DNA from: WTAW01 sp964406575
GTDB lineage: Bacteria; Acidobacteriota; Aminicenantia; Aminicenantales; Aminicenantaceae
Length of the DNA stretch: 64,000 nt
NCBI GenBank assembly: GCA_964406575.1
Contig: CAYOSH010000011.1
Location: 1 to 64,000, forward strand
Direction of reading: 5' to 3'
The notes under the pieces were generated by a model. That model ran no database searches. It had not been told where the DNA came from and was given only the letters and a program-made list of their open reading frames with translations. Below, in pieces: positions 42,212 to 50,966 of this stretch; within the stretch, counting starts at the first letter, position 1; the number at the start of each line of letters is the position of its first letter. Position numbers and translations under genes: made by a program.

Positions 42212-44010
42212 TGTTCATTCTTGGAATCTCCTGTTTTTACCATGATTCTGCAGCGGTGATTCTCCGTGAGGGGAAGCTCATCGCGGCTGCGGAGGAAGAG
42301 AGGTTTTCGCGGAAAAAACATGACTATGGTTTTCCCGATAATGCCATCCGGTTTTGTCTGGATTCTGCAGGGATCGGACCAGAAGACCTGGATTATGTCG
42401 TTTTTTATGAGAAGCCTTTTCACAAATTCGAACGTTTGTTGATGACGAGTTTTCAAGCATACCCCAGGTCATGGAAAACATTCCGGGAATCAATGTTGAC
42501 ATGGCTAGGCGATAAACTTTGGATTAAAAATGCTTTGAAAGAGAAACTGGGAATTAAATCCGAAAGGATTCTTTTTGGGGAACACCACCTTTCCCATGCG
42601 GCCAGTGCTTTTTATGTGTCTCCATTTGAAGAGGCTGCCATCCTGACTGTGGATGGGGTGGGGGAATGGACGACAACATCCGTTGGAACTGGAAAAAATA
42701 CGGATATCAAGCTCGATAAAGAGATCCGATTCCCTCATTCTTTGGGCCTTCTCTACAGCGCCTTCACGGCATTCTTAGGATTCCGGGTCAACAATGGAGA
42801 GTATAAAGTCATGGGTATGGCCCCTTACGGCAGCCCCCGCTATGTGGATAAGATCTATGACCATCTGATCGATGTCGCCAGCGACGGATCATTCCGTCTG
42901 AACATGGATTATTTTTCCTTTCACTTCTCTGATGAAAAAACTTTCAGCACAAAATTCGAAAGGTTGTTCGGAAAGCCGAGAGATTCACAAATGAATTTCT
43001 TCACATCCGCAATGCGATATCCCACATATTTTGGAGACATCCCTTTAAATCATAAAGAGTTGTGCAAACTCAACGAACATTATGCAGATATTGCAGCCAG
43101 TATTCAGAGGGTGACGGAAGAAATACTATTGAAGCTTGTTCAAGCGCTTCACAAGGAAACAGGGCTGAAAAAGCTGTGCATGGCAGGAGGGGTCGCGTTG
43201 AATTCGGTGGCCAACGGCCGCATTTTGCGGGAGACAGCCTTCGAAGAGCTGTACATCCAGCCTGCGGCTGGTGATAGCGGCGGGGCGTTGGGCGCAGCTC
43301 TTCTTGCTTATCATGGTTTGCTGAACAAGCCGCGCGACTTTGTTCTAGAGCATGCGTATTGGGGGAAGGGGTATTCAGAAAGTCAGGTCAAGGAATTCTT
43401 GGATACAAAGGGATTGACTTATGAACAGATTCCAAGCGATGAGAGAATGGCGGATCTCATTGTCGAAGACCTGGTGGCAGGAAAAGTCGTGGGATGGTTT
43501 CAGGGCCGTTTCGAATGGGGTCCCAGAGCTTTGGGGAACCGCAGTATTCTGGCTGATCCCCGAAGCGACCAGATGAAGGATATTGTAAACACAAAGATCA
43601 AGTTTCGTGAGCCTTTCCGGCCGTTTGCACCTGTTATCTTGGAAGAAAAAGCCAATGAATACTTTCTTGGAGATGGCATCACGGAGCAATATCCGTCACG
43701 GTACATGTTATTGGTTTTGCCTTTGAACGAACAGAAAAAGAATACCATTAAGGCCGTAAATCATATGGGAACAGGGAGGCTCCAGACAGTGAGGCAGGGC
43801 TGGAATCCTCGCTACTATCAACTTGTGAAGAAATTTGGCGAAGCGACCGGAGTGCCAGTCCTGTTGAACACGTCTTTCAACCTTCGCGGTGAGCCCATCG
43901 TGGACAGCCCATCTGATGCCTACAACACTTTCATAAAAAGTGGTATCGATGTTTTGGTGTTGGAAAATTTCATGCTCAGGAAGGAAAATCTGATCGGAGC
44001 GCAGAAATAG
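42211..44010 (+). CDS. carbamoyltransferase, NodU/CmcH family
   Basis: A 599-residue O-carbamoyltransferase. The N-terminal ASKHA (Kae1-like) half opens with LGISCFYHDSAAVIL and EEERFSRKKHD, and has EHHLSHAASAFYVSPFEEAA and TVDGVGEWTT. The C-terminal YrdC-like half contains FEWGPRALGNRSILADPRS and KFREPFRPFAPVILEE. The family makes carbamoyl-adenylate from carbamoyl phosphate and ATP, then transfers the carbamoyl group to a sugar or natural-product hydroxyl. Here it is flanked by SxtJ-like and DUF5989 membrane proteins and an SGNH hydrolase, a grouping suited to modifying an envelope glycan; that role is inferred. Confidence 0.95.
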   Translation: MFILGISCFYHDSAAVILREGKLIAAAEEERFSRKKHDYGFPDNAIRFCLDSAGIGPEDLDYVVFYEKPFHKFERLLMTSFQAYPRSWKTFRESMLTWLGDKLWIKNALKEKLGIKSERILFGEHHLSHAASAFYVSPFEEAAILTVDGVGEWTTTSVGTGKNTDIKLDKEIRFPHSLGLLYSAFTAFLGFRVNNGEYKVMGMAPYGSPRYVDKIYDHLIDVASDGSFRLNMDYFSFHFSDEKTFSTKFERLFGKPRDSQMNFFTSAMRYPTYFGDIPLNHKELCKLNEHYADIAASIQRVTEEILLKLVQALHKETGLKKLCMAGGVALNSVANGRILRETAFEELYIQPAAGDSGGALGAALLAYHGLLNKPRDFVLEHAYWGKGYSESQVKEFLDTKGLTYEQIPSDERMADLIVEDLVAGKVVGWFQGRFEWGPRALGNRSILADPRSDQMKDIVNTKIKFREPFRPFAPVILEEKANEYFLGDGITEQYPSRYMLLVLPLNEQKKNTIKAVNHMGTGRLQTVRQGWNPRYYQLVKKFGEATGVPVLLNTSFNLRGEPIVDSPSDAYNTFIKSGIDVLVLENFMLRKENLIGAQK

Positions 44011-44189
44011 TGAGATTTTTACAAAAGATTTTCAATAAGCTTGGGATCCTCGGAGAGCTTCTGTCGTTCTTATGGAAGAGGAAGCTTTGGTGGCTGATCC
44101 CCATGATCGTTATCCTGGTCCTGTTCGGGCTTTTACTCGTTTTCACTCAGAGTTCTGCAGTTGCGCCCTTCATCTACACTCTATTTTGA
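44010..44189 (+). CDS. DUF5989-type small membrane protein
   Basis: A 59-residue protein that starts at GTG 44010, overlapping the carbamoyltransferase stop by one base (TAGTG), and ends at TGA 44187-44189. The sequence has an amphipathic N-terminus (LQKIFNKLGILGELLSFLWK), one membrane helix (LWWLIPMIVILVLFGLLLVF) and the tail TQSSAVAPFIYTLF, which is the conserved ending of DUF5989 proteins found after carbamoyltransferase genes. Its role is unknown; the conserved linkage suggests it anchors or assists the transferase. Its 3' end overlaps the convergent hydrolase gene by nine bases. Confidence 0.85.
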   Translation: MRFLQKIFNKLGILGELLSFLWKRKLWWLIPMIVILVLFGLLLVFTQSSAVAPFIYTLF

Positions 44190-45248
44190 TTCAGGTTTTC
44201 TAGAGGATCCGGTCATTCGCTGAATATTTTGTACCAGCGGAAGCACGAAATCAAAAAGAGCTTGGCTTGCAATTTCGTGTCCCCTTGCAGTGGGGTGGAT
44301 CTTATCTTCCCAAAGATTTTCTTCAGTATCGATATGGAAAACATCGGAGAGGTCAAGGTAGGGGACCTCCATTTTTCTCAATTCCTGATGGATCTTTTCA
44401 TGTAAAGTTTCATAGGGATAGACATCTCCGCTTTTTCTGAAGGGGAATATCACTGCGGCAAGATGGATTTCCTTGCTGTCCAACAAACTTTTAATTTTTC
44501 TCAGGTGATGGAAAGCATCCTCTTCTCCCATCAGATACAAATCCTTGGGTGTGTATCCGGGATCGTTTTTATTTTTTAGCCAGTAGAGTTTTAGATTTAA
44601 AAACTTGAAAAGATGAGAATTTTTCATGAGAGAGTAAGTCAGTTTTGATTTTTTTATGATAAAAGGTATCGAATAATCATGATACAGGCGAAGACTCAAA
44701 CGCCGTCCTTCCTGATAGGATCTTATGCTCACAGTCCTCTCAAAATCATTCATGGCAATCTGCAAAATGATCATGTCCGGATTAAAATCCAAGGCTTTTT
44801 CTTTGATCAGATGGTACTCCTGAATGGTGTTGTATCCCACAACGCCCATTCCCATGACTTCCACATCGTAACCTTCGGTCTGGAAACGTTTTTCCAGCTG
44901 CTTATGGTAAGTATCTTCAAGAGATACGGTCCAGCCATAGGTTATCGAGTCCCCAACACATATCAATCTTATCTTGTTTCCCTTTCCTGTCTGGTAATTT
45001 TTATCACGGAAGCCAAATGAGTTGATCACAAACTCGATTCCTTTATTAATGACTTTGGAGTCGGGCAGTAGTTCGTACAGAAGATTTTTGTTCTCAGAGA
45101 GTCTATATGTTTTCGCTACGGGGATTCTTGCCGATCCCCTGGGAGAGGACTTGAATCTATAGACAGCTCTGAGTATTGTCTCCAGGGCTAGTGTTGTGAT
45201 CATAACAGATAAGATGATTATGGAGATATGAATCAGAGTTTTCTTCAT
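44181..45248 (-). CDS. membrane-anchored SGNH/GDSL hydrolase
   Basis: A 355-residue protein with an N-terminal membrane helix (ISIIILSVMITTLALETIL) and an SGNH esterase domain: block I VGDSITYGW (nucleophile Ser), block II MGVVGYNT, block III IAMNDF and block V DKIHPTARGH, holding the catalytic Asp and His. These blocks fit carbohydrate O-acyl esterases. It lies convergent to the carbamoyltransferase cassette, in which SGNH hydrolases are a common neighbour. ATG 45248 is chosen for the signal anchor, but the ribosome site (AGGA, 12 bases away) is poor and an upstream GTG at 45278 is possible. Confidence 0.85.
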   Translation of the reverse strand: MKKTLIHISIIILSVMITTLALETILRAVYRFKSSPRGSARIPVAKTYRLSENKNLLYELLPDSKVINKGIEFVINSFGFRDKNYQTGKGNKIRLICVGDSITYGWTVSLEDTYHKQLEKRFQTEGYDVEVMGMGVVGYNTIQEYHLIKEKALDFNPDMIILQIAMNDFERTVSIRSYQEGRRLSLRLYHDYSIPFIIKKSKLTYSLMKNSHLFKFLNLKLYWLKNKNDPGYTPKDLYLMGEEDAFHHLRKIKSLLDSKEIHLAAVIFPFRKSGDVYPYETLHEKIHQELRKMEVPYLDLSDVFHIDTEENLWEDKIHPTARGHEIASQALFDFVLPLVQNIQRMTGSSRKPESK

Positions 45249-45553
45249 GACATGTGCGTCCTGGATGTTGCCTATCACACAACATCATACGGAAGTCATG
45301 ATTTTAACTCAAGTTGTAAGGAAAGATGTCCGGCTGCTGCCTCTATCAGGCGATCGGGCGTGGCGCAGCCGGATTCGCTGCCTTTCCGCTGTCTACTGCG
45401 GCTACAAAAGACACACAAGAGCTTATAGTTCCAAGATACGAACTCGAAGTCGAGATCTATGAGGTGGGACCGAAAAATTGATTCCCGTTTTTCCCTGTGT
45501 TATACATGTGCTGAGAGAGGCGAAAACTCAAAACTCCTGCGACTAAAAGAAAG
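45249..45553. other. intergenic region before the VWFA gene
   Basis: About 305 bases between divergent genes. A short frame from ATG 45326 to 45481 (51 residues, ending VPRYELEVEIYEVGPKN) has AAGGAA too close to its ATG, so I do not call it. The G/C-rich part around 45330-45420 differs from the usual A/T-rich spacers here and may be eroded coding sequence. Confidence 0.35.
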
Positions 45554-46573
45554 ATGGGTAAGATCATTCGTCACAAGAAACGCATATTCCATTCCTTAAA
45601 AAGGATTTGCTCTGTTCTTGTCGTCCTTTCTATGCTGTTTATCGGTGTGTCCGTTTCATCGTCCGTCTCCTTTTGTCAAGAAAAAAAGGATAAAGAGATA
45701 GGCTATGATATCGCCGTCAGCGCGATTTCCATTGCTGTGAGCGTTCAGGACAAAAAGGGAAGGCTTATTACTGATCTAGCTGAGCAAGATTTTCGCGTCT
45801 ATGAGAACAACGTGAGGAAGAACATCACCTACTTCAGTCATAATTATGACGCACCCCTGAGTCTGACTGTTCTGCTCGATGTCAGCGGGAGTATGGCGCT
45901 TCAGGACAAACTGAAAGAAAGCAAGGAAGCTCTCGCATATCTTTTGAAATACCTTGTTGATGATCAGGATGAGATCTCTTTACTCATTTTTGCCGATGGA
46001 GAGGTGGAAGTTCCTGTGAATTTTTCCAAGGACAAGGAAAAATTTCTGGAAATTCTTGAAAAGACCGAGGCATATGGACAGACAGCCCTCAACGATGCTG
46101 TCGCGGTCTCTCCAGATTTCGCCAATAAAGGAATCAATGAGAAACGGGCTCTTCTTTTGATAACGGACGGGATCGAAAATGATAGTGAATATTCACCGGA
46201 TCAAGCCATTGAAGTGGCGAGGCGGGTAGATATCCCCATCTACACCATCGGCACCAAGATCCCAATGAGCGAGCAATATTTAAAAGATTATAAACGCTCA
46301 GAAGGAGTGACCTCATCGAGCATTGTGGATTCTCTTGAGAGATTTTCGACGGCGACAGGAGGGAAGGCTTTTTTCGTGAATTATACGGTCGAATTTATTA
46401 TGGCCTTGAGACAGATCATTCAAGAGCTCAAGTATCAATATATCCTTGGATACACTTCATATATCAGCCCAAACAGCGAGTACCGAAAAATCAGAGTCGT
46501 CACTTCTAAAAAGAGTCATAAGGTGAGAACACGGGAGGGATATTACAGCGGAGAGAACAAAGATCCTCGTTAA
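45554..46573 (+). CDS. VWFA-related secreted protein
   Basis: A 339-residue exported protein with a hydrophobic N-terminal helix (ICSVLVVLSMLFIGVSVSSS). A short Ig-like strand pair follows (SVQDKKGRLITDLAEQDFRV, ENNVRKNITYF), then a von Willebrand factor A domain with the metal site Asp-Val-Ser-Gly-Ser in VLLDVSGSMALQDKL and a LLITDGIENDS strand. The C-terminal strand is YQYILGYTS. This layout matches the VWFA-related family abundant in Acidobacteriota (TIGR03436). It probably binds a protein partner at the envelope; nothing nearby identifies it. Confidence 0.88.
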   Translation: MGKIIRHKKRIFHSLKRICSVLVVLSMLFIGVSVSSSVSFCQEKKDKEIGYDIAVSAISIAVSVQDKKGRLITDLAEQDFRVYENNVRKNITYFSHNYDAPLSLTVLLDVSGSMALQDKLKESKEALAYLLKYLVDDQDEISLLIFADGEVEVPVNFSKDKEKFLEILEKTEAYGQTALNDAVAVSPDFANKGINEKRALLLITDGIENDSEYSPDQAIEVARRVDIPIYTIGTKIPMSEQYLKDYKRSEGVTSSSIVDSLERFSTATGGKAFFVNYTVEFIMALRQIIQELKYQYILGYTSYISPNSEYRKIRVVTSKKSHKVRTREGYYSGENKDPR

Positions 46574-46764
46574 TTTCGGCGTGAATGCAGCGTTCAGAAT
46601 TGGAGCCAGATCTCCCCGATCGAAATCAAAGCCTTTCATCAGATGTTTTTAAAAATTATATTTATCAAAGAGAAGGCTTGTGTTATCATAGAAAGCTCTG
46701 GAGGTGTGACAACACTCACAGGATTTGAAAAAGTCCGATTTAAATAAAAGGTAGGGAGGAAAAA

Positions 46765-47412
46765 ATGGAGAGAAACAAAATCCCATTCGTTCTGGGAGCA
46801 GTATTGCTTGTGGCCCTGATCGCTGGTACGGGTTGTGCGAGCAAAACTTTTGTGCGTGATGAGGTTGCTGTGCTGGACCAGAAAGTTGAAGGCGTAGAAA
46901 CGTCCGTCGAGGCGAATCAGAAGAGAATCAAAGAGCACGACGAACGATTGGCCACACTCGGTTCGCTCGTTAAAGAGCAGGAAACAGAATTGAGCAATCA
47001 GAGGAGTGAATTCGACAACAAAATTAGCGAGGTGAAAAAGGCGGCTCAGGGAAAACTGATCTTTCAAGAGACACTGCGGAATGATGAAGCCAAGTTTAAA
47101 TTTGACAGTTACGAGCTGACAGAAGAAGCCAAAGGGATGTTGGATTCATTCGTTCAAATGCTCGTCGAGCAAGATAGGGGAGTTTATCTCGAGATCCAGG
47201 GACACACGGATAGCACTGGGCCGGAAGACTGGAATTTGATCTTGGGAAAGAAAAGAGCCGACGCCGTGATGCAATACCTGCACAAAAAGTACAGCATCCC
47301 TCTTCACCGAATGGAAGTGATCAGTTACGGAAGCGATCAGCCGGTAGCTGACAATTCCACACGTGAGGGAAGAGAACAGAACAGGCGTGTTGTCATATTG
47401 GTGTACGAATAA
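46765..47412 (+). CDS. OmpA-family peptidoglycan-binding lipoprotein
   Basis: A 215-residue protein. The signal peptide ends at Cys24 in a lipobox-like GTGCAS. Residues about 25-90 form a coiled coil (VAVLDQKVEGVETSVEANQK and onward). Residues about 100-215 are an OmpA C-terminal domain: LEIQGHTDSTGPEDWNLILG and RADAVMQYL, then the REGREQNRRVVILV motif with the Arg and Asp that hold diaminopimelate. It would tie the outer membrane to peptidoglycan across a coiled-coil spacer, in the manner of Pal. GGGAGGAAAA gives a good ribosome site. Confidence 0.93.
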   Translation: MERNKIPFVLGAVLLVALIAGTGCASKTFVRDEVAVLDQKVEGVETSVEANQKRIKEHDERLATLGSLVKEQETELSNQRSEFDNKISEVKKAAQGKLIFQETLRNDEAKFKFDSYELTEEAKGMLDSFVQMLVEQDRGVYLEIQGHTDSTGPEDWNLILGKKRADAVMQYLHKKYSIPLHRMEVISYGSDQPVADNSTREGREQNRRVVILVYE

Positions 47413-47559
47413 CCTGTCGAATTAGAGGCGCATTCGCTGATCTTACTCACTCTTTGATATCTGAGGGGGCAAGGCCCCGAAAATCTGTACTCATCTCAAC
47501 GAGAATTTTTCTATCTACTCCGTCCTATTATTGACCTGGATTATTCACGAGTTGAGTGG

Positions 47560-47636
47560 TAGGCCGGGTAAGTGCTGCAGCGGTGAGGAAGCAGCCCATG
47601 AAGCTGTAGATAGCTACCGCGAGCCGAGCCAGCCTA
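47560..47636 (+). promoter_or_regulatory. candidate structured leader of the permease gene
   Basis: Nested complementary segments enclose a 77-base domain: TAGGC (47560-47564) with GCCTA (47632-47636), and inside it GCGGT (47580-47584) with ACCGC (47616-47620), with smaller AGCT-GTAGAT-AGCT and GCTGC/GCAGC alternatives. A separate hairpin, GGGGC-AAG-GCCCC, lies at 47466-47478. The domain ends about 25 bases before AAGGA (47661) of the permease. The GCTGC/GCAGC pair excludes the GCGGT/ACCGC pair, a switch-like layout. I cannot match it to a known riboswitch class. Confidence 0.35.
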
Positions 47637-47680
47637 GATCTTGATGGAGAAAATTTGACCAAGGAATTTTGCTGTGCTAT

Positions 47681-49096
47681 ATGTTACGCACGATGGCGGA
47701 TAAGGGAAAGGATAATATAGAGAAGAAATCGACTCTCAGCCAAAAACTCTTGGATGAGAAAGGCACAGAACCCGCTCTTCGTAAGGTTCTCGGTGTTTCT
47801 GACGGGGTTGCCATCCTGATCGGGATCTCGATTGGCGCCGGAATCTATTCCACCCCTCAGATCATCGCCGGCTACCTCGGCTCCTTCAACACAGTCATTT
47901 GTCTCTGGCTATTGACGGGTTTGTTTGTGTTCACCAGCGGCCTGATCTATGCCGAACTCGGAACACGAATGCCTCAAACGGGTGGAGAATACATCTATAT
48001 CACCAGATGTTTTGGACCCTTTGCAGGATTCATATTCGGATGGGCACAGCTCTTCATCGTCCGGACGAGTGCTGCGGCTGGTCTCGCTCTGATCGTGGCA
48101 GATTACCTCAGTTATTTCGTCCCTCTGAACAGGAGTGCCCGGATGATCACAGCTCTCGCTGTCATTTTTCTCTTGGGTGTCCTGAACTATATCGGCATTC
48201 AAAGAGCCAGCATCTACCAGAAGCTCTCTACTATCCTTAAAGTCGGAGCCCTGCTCGCCATCGTGGCCGCTGGCATTTTCTTCAGCGGCGGACATGAAAA
48301 TTTGCTCGCGACAAGGGCTGCACCAGCGGGAGGATTGGGGCCTGTGGGAAATGTTGTTGCTGCTTTGATGTTGATTCTTTTTTGCCATACGGGGTGGGAG
48401 CGGATCGGGTACGCTGCAGGAGAGATGAAAAATCCCAAACGAGTCGTCCCTTTGAGTCTTATCGTCGGTATCAGTATTGTCGTTTGTCTTTATGCGTTGA
48501 CAAACATGACTTACCACAGAACTCTGGGAATAGAGGGGATGAGAGAAAGCACAGTCGTCGCATCCGATGTCCTGACCATACTTATCGGCCCCATCGGCGC
48601 CTCTCTGATCGCTATCCTTGTGATCATCTCTGCATCCGGGAGCATCAACGGAACGATGATGACGGCGCCACGGGTTTATTATGCTATGTCCAGGGATGGC
48701 CTTTTTTTTAAGTGGTTGGATTTTGTCCACCCCAGGTTTCGGACGCCGTCCCGGGCTATTGCTGCGCACTGTCTGTGGGCCGGTGCTATTCTCATCATTC
48801 GAGGGACTTTTGAAACGATCGCAACGGGCCTGGTCTTTACTATTCTGATCTTTTATGGGCTTTCCACATTAACGCTCTTTAAGATGCGGAGGGAAAATAT
48901 CGGGGGAAAGGACATATTTCATGTTCCCCTTTATCCTGTCCTTCCCGCTCTCTTTGTCGTTGTGATCGCAGTCCTTCTTATCCTCAGAGCCATTTTTGAA
49001 TGGCAGAATTCCGCCACAGACTTAATTTTTATTGTCACCGGGATCCCGTTCGCCTTCTACTGGGTAAGAAAAAAACGACAAGTTATAAGAAAATAG
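47681..49096 (+). CDS. APC-superfamily amino acid permease
   Basis: About 471 residues, twelve membrane helices. TM1 contains IGISIGAGIYSTPQIIAGYLG (the unwound G-x-G-I substrate segment), TM2-3 GLIYAELGTRMPQTGGEYIY, and TM6 FCHTGWERIGYAAGEMKNP, as in LAT-type exchangers and other APC carriers. It ends in a positive tail (WVRKKRQVIRK). A 35-residue charged N-terminal extension precedes TM1. The start could be TTG 47669, ATG 47681 or ATG 47693; AAGGA at 47661-47665 does not decide. It is a relative of the permease at 2884-4248. A foldable leader lies upstream. Confidence 0.88.
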   Translation: MLRTMADKGKDNIEKKSTLSQKLLDEKGTEPALRKVLGVSDGVAILIGISIGAGIYSTPQIIAGYLGSFNTVICLWLLTGLFVFTSGLIYAELGTRMPQTGGEYIYITRCFGPFAGFIFGWAQLFIVRTSAAAGLALIVADYLSYFVPLNRSARMITALAVIFLLGVLNYIGIQRASIYQKLSTILKVGALLAIVAAGIFFSGGHENLLATRAAPAGGLGPVGNVVAALMLILFCHTGWERIGYAAGEMKNPKRVVPLSLIVGISIVVCLYALTNMTYHRTLGIEGMRESTVVASDVLTILIGPIGASLIAILVIISASGSINGTMMTAPRVYYAMSRDGLFFKWLDFVHPRFRTPSRAIAAHCLWAGAILIIRGTFETIATGLVFTILIFYGLSTLTLFKMRRENIGGKDIFHVPLYPVLPALFVVVIAVLLILRAIFEWQNSATDLIFIVTGIPFAFYWVRKKRQVIRK

Positions 49097-49189
49097 CACA
49101 AAGTATTTTTTAGATCATAAGATCGTCTTTGCGAAGGAAGAGAAGCGATCATATATGTCAAAGAATAAATCCAATTTAAAGGCACATCC

Positions 49190-50818
49190 ATGACTCAAAA
49201 AATGCTCAATGGAGATCAGGCCCTGGCATTTGGGGCACTGTCCAGTGGGGTGAAACTTGTGACGAGCTATCCTGGGTCACCCAGCAGCGGAACTGTGGAG
49301 ACGCTGATTGATCTGGCTGGAAAGCACAACATCTATGTGGAATGGTCGAGTAACGAGAAGGTGGCCATGGAAATGGGCATTGGCGCATCCATCGCTGGGT
49401 GCCGGGCATTGGTTTGCGTGAAAAGCGTAGGTATGAACGCGATGATAGACCCGCTTATGGCTCTGAATCTGACGCCGGTCAACGGAGGACTTGTAATCCT
49501 TCTGGGGGATGATCCCGGCGGTTACGGCTCTCAGAATGACCAGGACTCTCGGTCTCTAGCGACATTCCTGGAGATGCCGATGATGGAGCCGTCGACGCCA
49601 GCTGAAGGCTTTGCGATGATGCAAGAGGCCTTCCAAGTTTCAGAGAAGTATCGAACCACAGTGATCATTCGAGAGACTCGAAGCTTCACTCAGCGGGAAG
49701 AGGTCATCCATGTTTCAGACGAACCCTATCAGGTAGTGAATATCGGACTCGTTAGAGAACCCTACCGTTTCGTCCCGGTCCCAAAAAATGCAGTGGAAAA
49801 ACACAGGGCCTTACACGATACAATTGAAACTCTGGTCGATTGGGCTGATGGCGCACCTTATAACAAAGCTATCGGTAATGGCACAAAAGGGATCCTCTGT
49901 GCTGGATTTGCGCATCGGAAACTCCTTGATGTTTTTGGCGACAAAGATCCTGAAGAGTTTCGCCTGCTAAAGTTGGGGGTCCTTTATCCGCTGCCCCGAA
50001 AAGTCATTGCAGAATTTCTATTGAGCTGTCAGGAAGTCCTTGTGTTTGAAGAAGCCGAGCCGTTTATTGAAGGTTATATCAAAGCAATCGCCCATGATAT
50101 CGGTACTACGGCCAAGATCTTTGGAAAACAGAGTCAACACTTGAGCCGGGAAGGAGAGTTATTCCGCTGGCAAATCCAGCGGGCGCTATTAAAGTTTATC
50201 CCCGGGTTTGTTCCGAAAAAAAATTACACCAAAGACAAAGAAGCCGAAGAAAGGCCAAAGAAGAAAGACTATTGTGCCGACTGTCATTATGACTTTGTCC
50301 TTGATAGGCTGGAGGAAGCCGCAGAGAGTCTTGGTCAGAGGCCAGTGCTTGTTGGGGATCCCGGGTGCCTGGTGACAGTGGCCGACAGGCTGGATGCGAA
50401 ATATGCCATCGGCTCTGCGGTCGGCGTGGCCGATGGATTGAGCAAAGTTGGAATAAATGAGCGGGCTGTGGCCATATTCGGCGACTCTGCATTTTTCCAC
50501 ACCGCGCTTCCCGCCATATGTAATGCCGTGCACAATCGAAGCAATATCCTGATGATACTCCTTGATAACAAAGCCACCGCCACTTCGGGATTCCAGCCTC
50601 ATCCCGGCGTAGGACGAGATGCCATGGGCCGGGATGCCCCTTCTTGTGACATGGCGAAGATCGCTCAGGCCTGTGGCGTGAAAAATATTCACGCAGTTAG
50701 GCCTGACGTCCTAGATACGAAGCTGAGGGAAACCTTCTCTCAAGCTCTAGGGTACAACGAGCTAACCTTGCTCATCGTTCAAACAGCAGACCATAAACAA
50801 CCGGACTTTGAGTCATGA
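49190..50818 (+). CDS. indolepyruvate ferredoxin oxidoreductase alpha-like protein lacking the ferredoxin domain
   Basis: A 542-residue thiamine-diphosphate enzyme chain. The N-terminal pyrimidine-binding part begins NGDQALAFGALSSGVKLVTS, with SYPGSPSS and the conserved Glu in WSSNEKVAMEMGIGAS. A linker domain follows. The C-terminal diphosphate-binding part has GDSAFFHTALPAICNAV and LLDNKATATSGFQPHPG, giving the GDS...N metal motif. Typical IorA is about 600 residues and ends in a two-cluster ferredoxin domain; here the chain stops at PDFES without it. CADCHYDF replaces the usual CPGCPH segment. No iorB gene adjoins. It may form a complex with separate electron carriers or catalyse a non-oxidative 2-keto acid reaction. 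Confidence 0.85.
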   Translation: MTQKMLNGDQALAFGALSSGVKLVTSYPGSPSSGTVETLIDLAGKHNIYVEWSSNEKVAMEMGIGASIAGCRALVCVKSVGMNAMIDPLMALNLTPVNGGLVILLGDDPGGYGSQNDQDSRSLATFLEMPMMEPSTPAEGFAMMQEAFQVSEKYRTTVIIRETRSFTQREEVIHVSDEPYQVVNIGLVREPYRFVPVPKNAVEKHRALHDTIETLVDWADGAPYNKAIGNGTKGILCAGFAHRKLLDVFGDKDPEEFRLLKLGVLYPLPRKVIAEFLLSCQEVLVFEEAEPFIEGYIKAIAHDIGTTAKIFGKQSQHLSREGELFRWQIQRALLKFIPGFVPKKNYTKDKEAEERPKKKDYCADCHYDFVLDRLEEAAESLGQRPVLVGDPGCLVTVADRLDAKYAIGSAVGVADGLSKVGINERAVAIFGDSAFFHTALPAICNAVHNRSNILMILLDNKATATSGFQPHPGVGRDAMGRDAPSCDMAKIAQACGVKNIHAVRPDVLDTKLRETFSQALGYNELTLLIVQTADHKQPDFES

Positions 50819-50907
50819 CCATAGCGGAGCGAATTTTATCTCAAAATAATTCTTTGGATTCTATTACGATTCAGAAAAAACACCTTCAAAAACCTGAAAA
50901 TTCTCCA

Positions 50908-50936
50908 TTGACAAGAGACATCACATATGGAAAGAT
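50908..50936 (+). promoter_or_regulatory. possible promoter of the secreted-protein gene
   Basis: A perfect TTGACA at 50908-50913 is followed after 17 bases by a weak -10 (AAAGAT, 50931-50936). The gene starts 30 bases later, at 50967. Confidence 0.3.
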
Positions 50937-50966
50937 ACCCTCAAATCCTATTCAGAGGAGGAGTCA

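Noticed and set aside
45326..45481. 51-residue open frame ending VPRYELEVEIYEVGPKN
   Set aside because: The ribosome-like AAGGAA is only one base from the ATG and the N-terminus has no sensible signal. It may be decayed coding sequence.
47587..47596. GGAAGCAGCC, the core of bacterial SRP RNA helix 8
   Set aside because: The opposite strand of the helix (GTCAGGTCC with a GGAA loop) is absent, and the segment pairs with GCTGC upstream in another way. I treat it as part of the permease leader.
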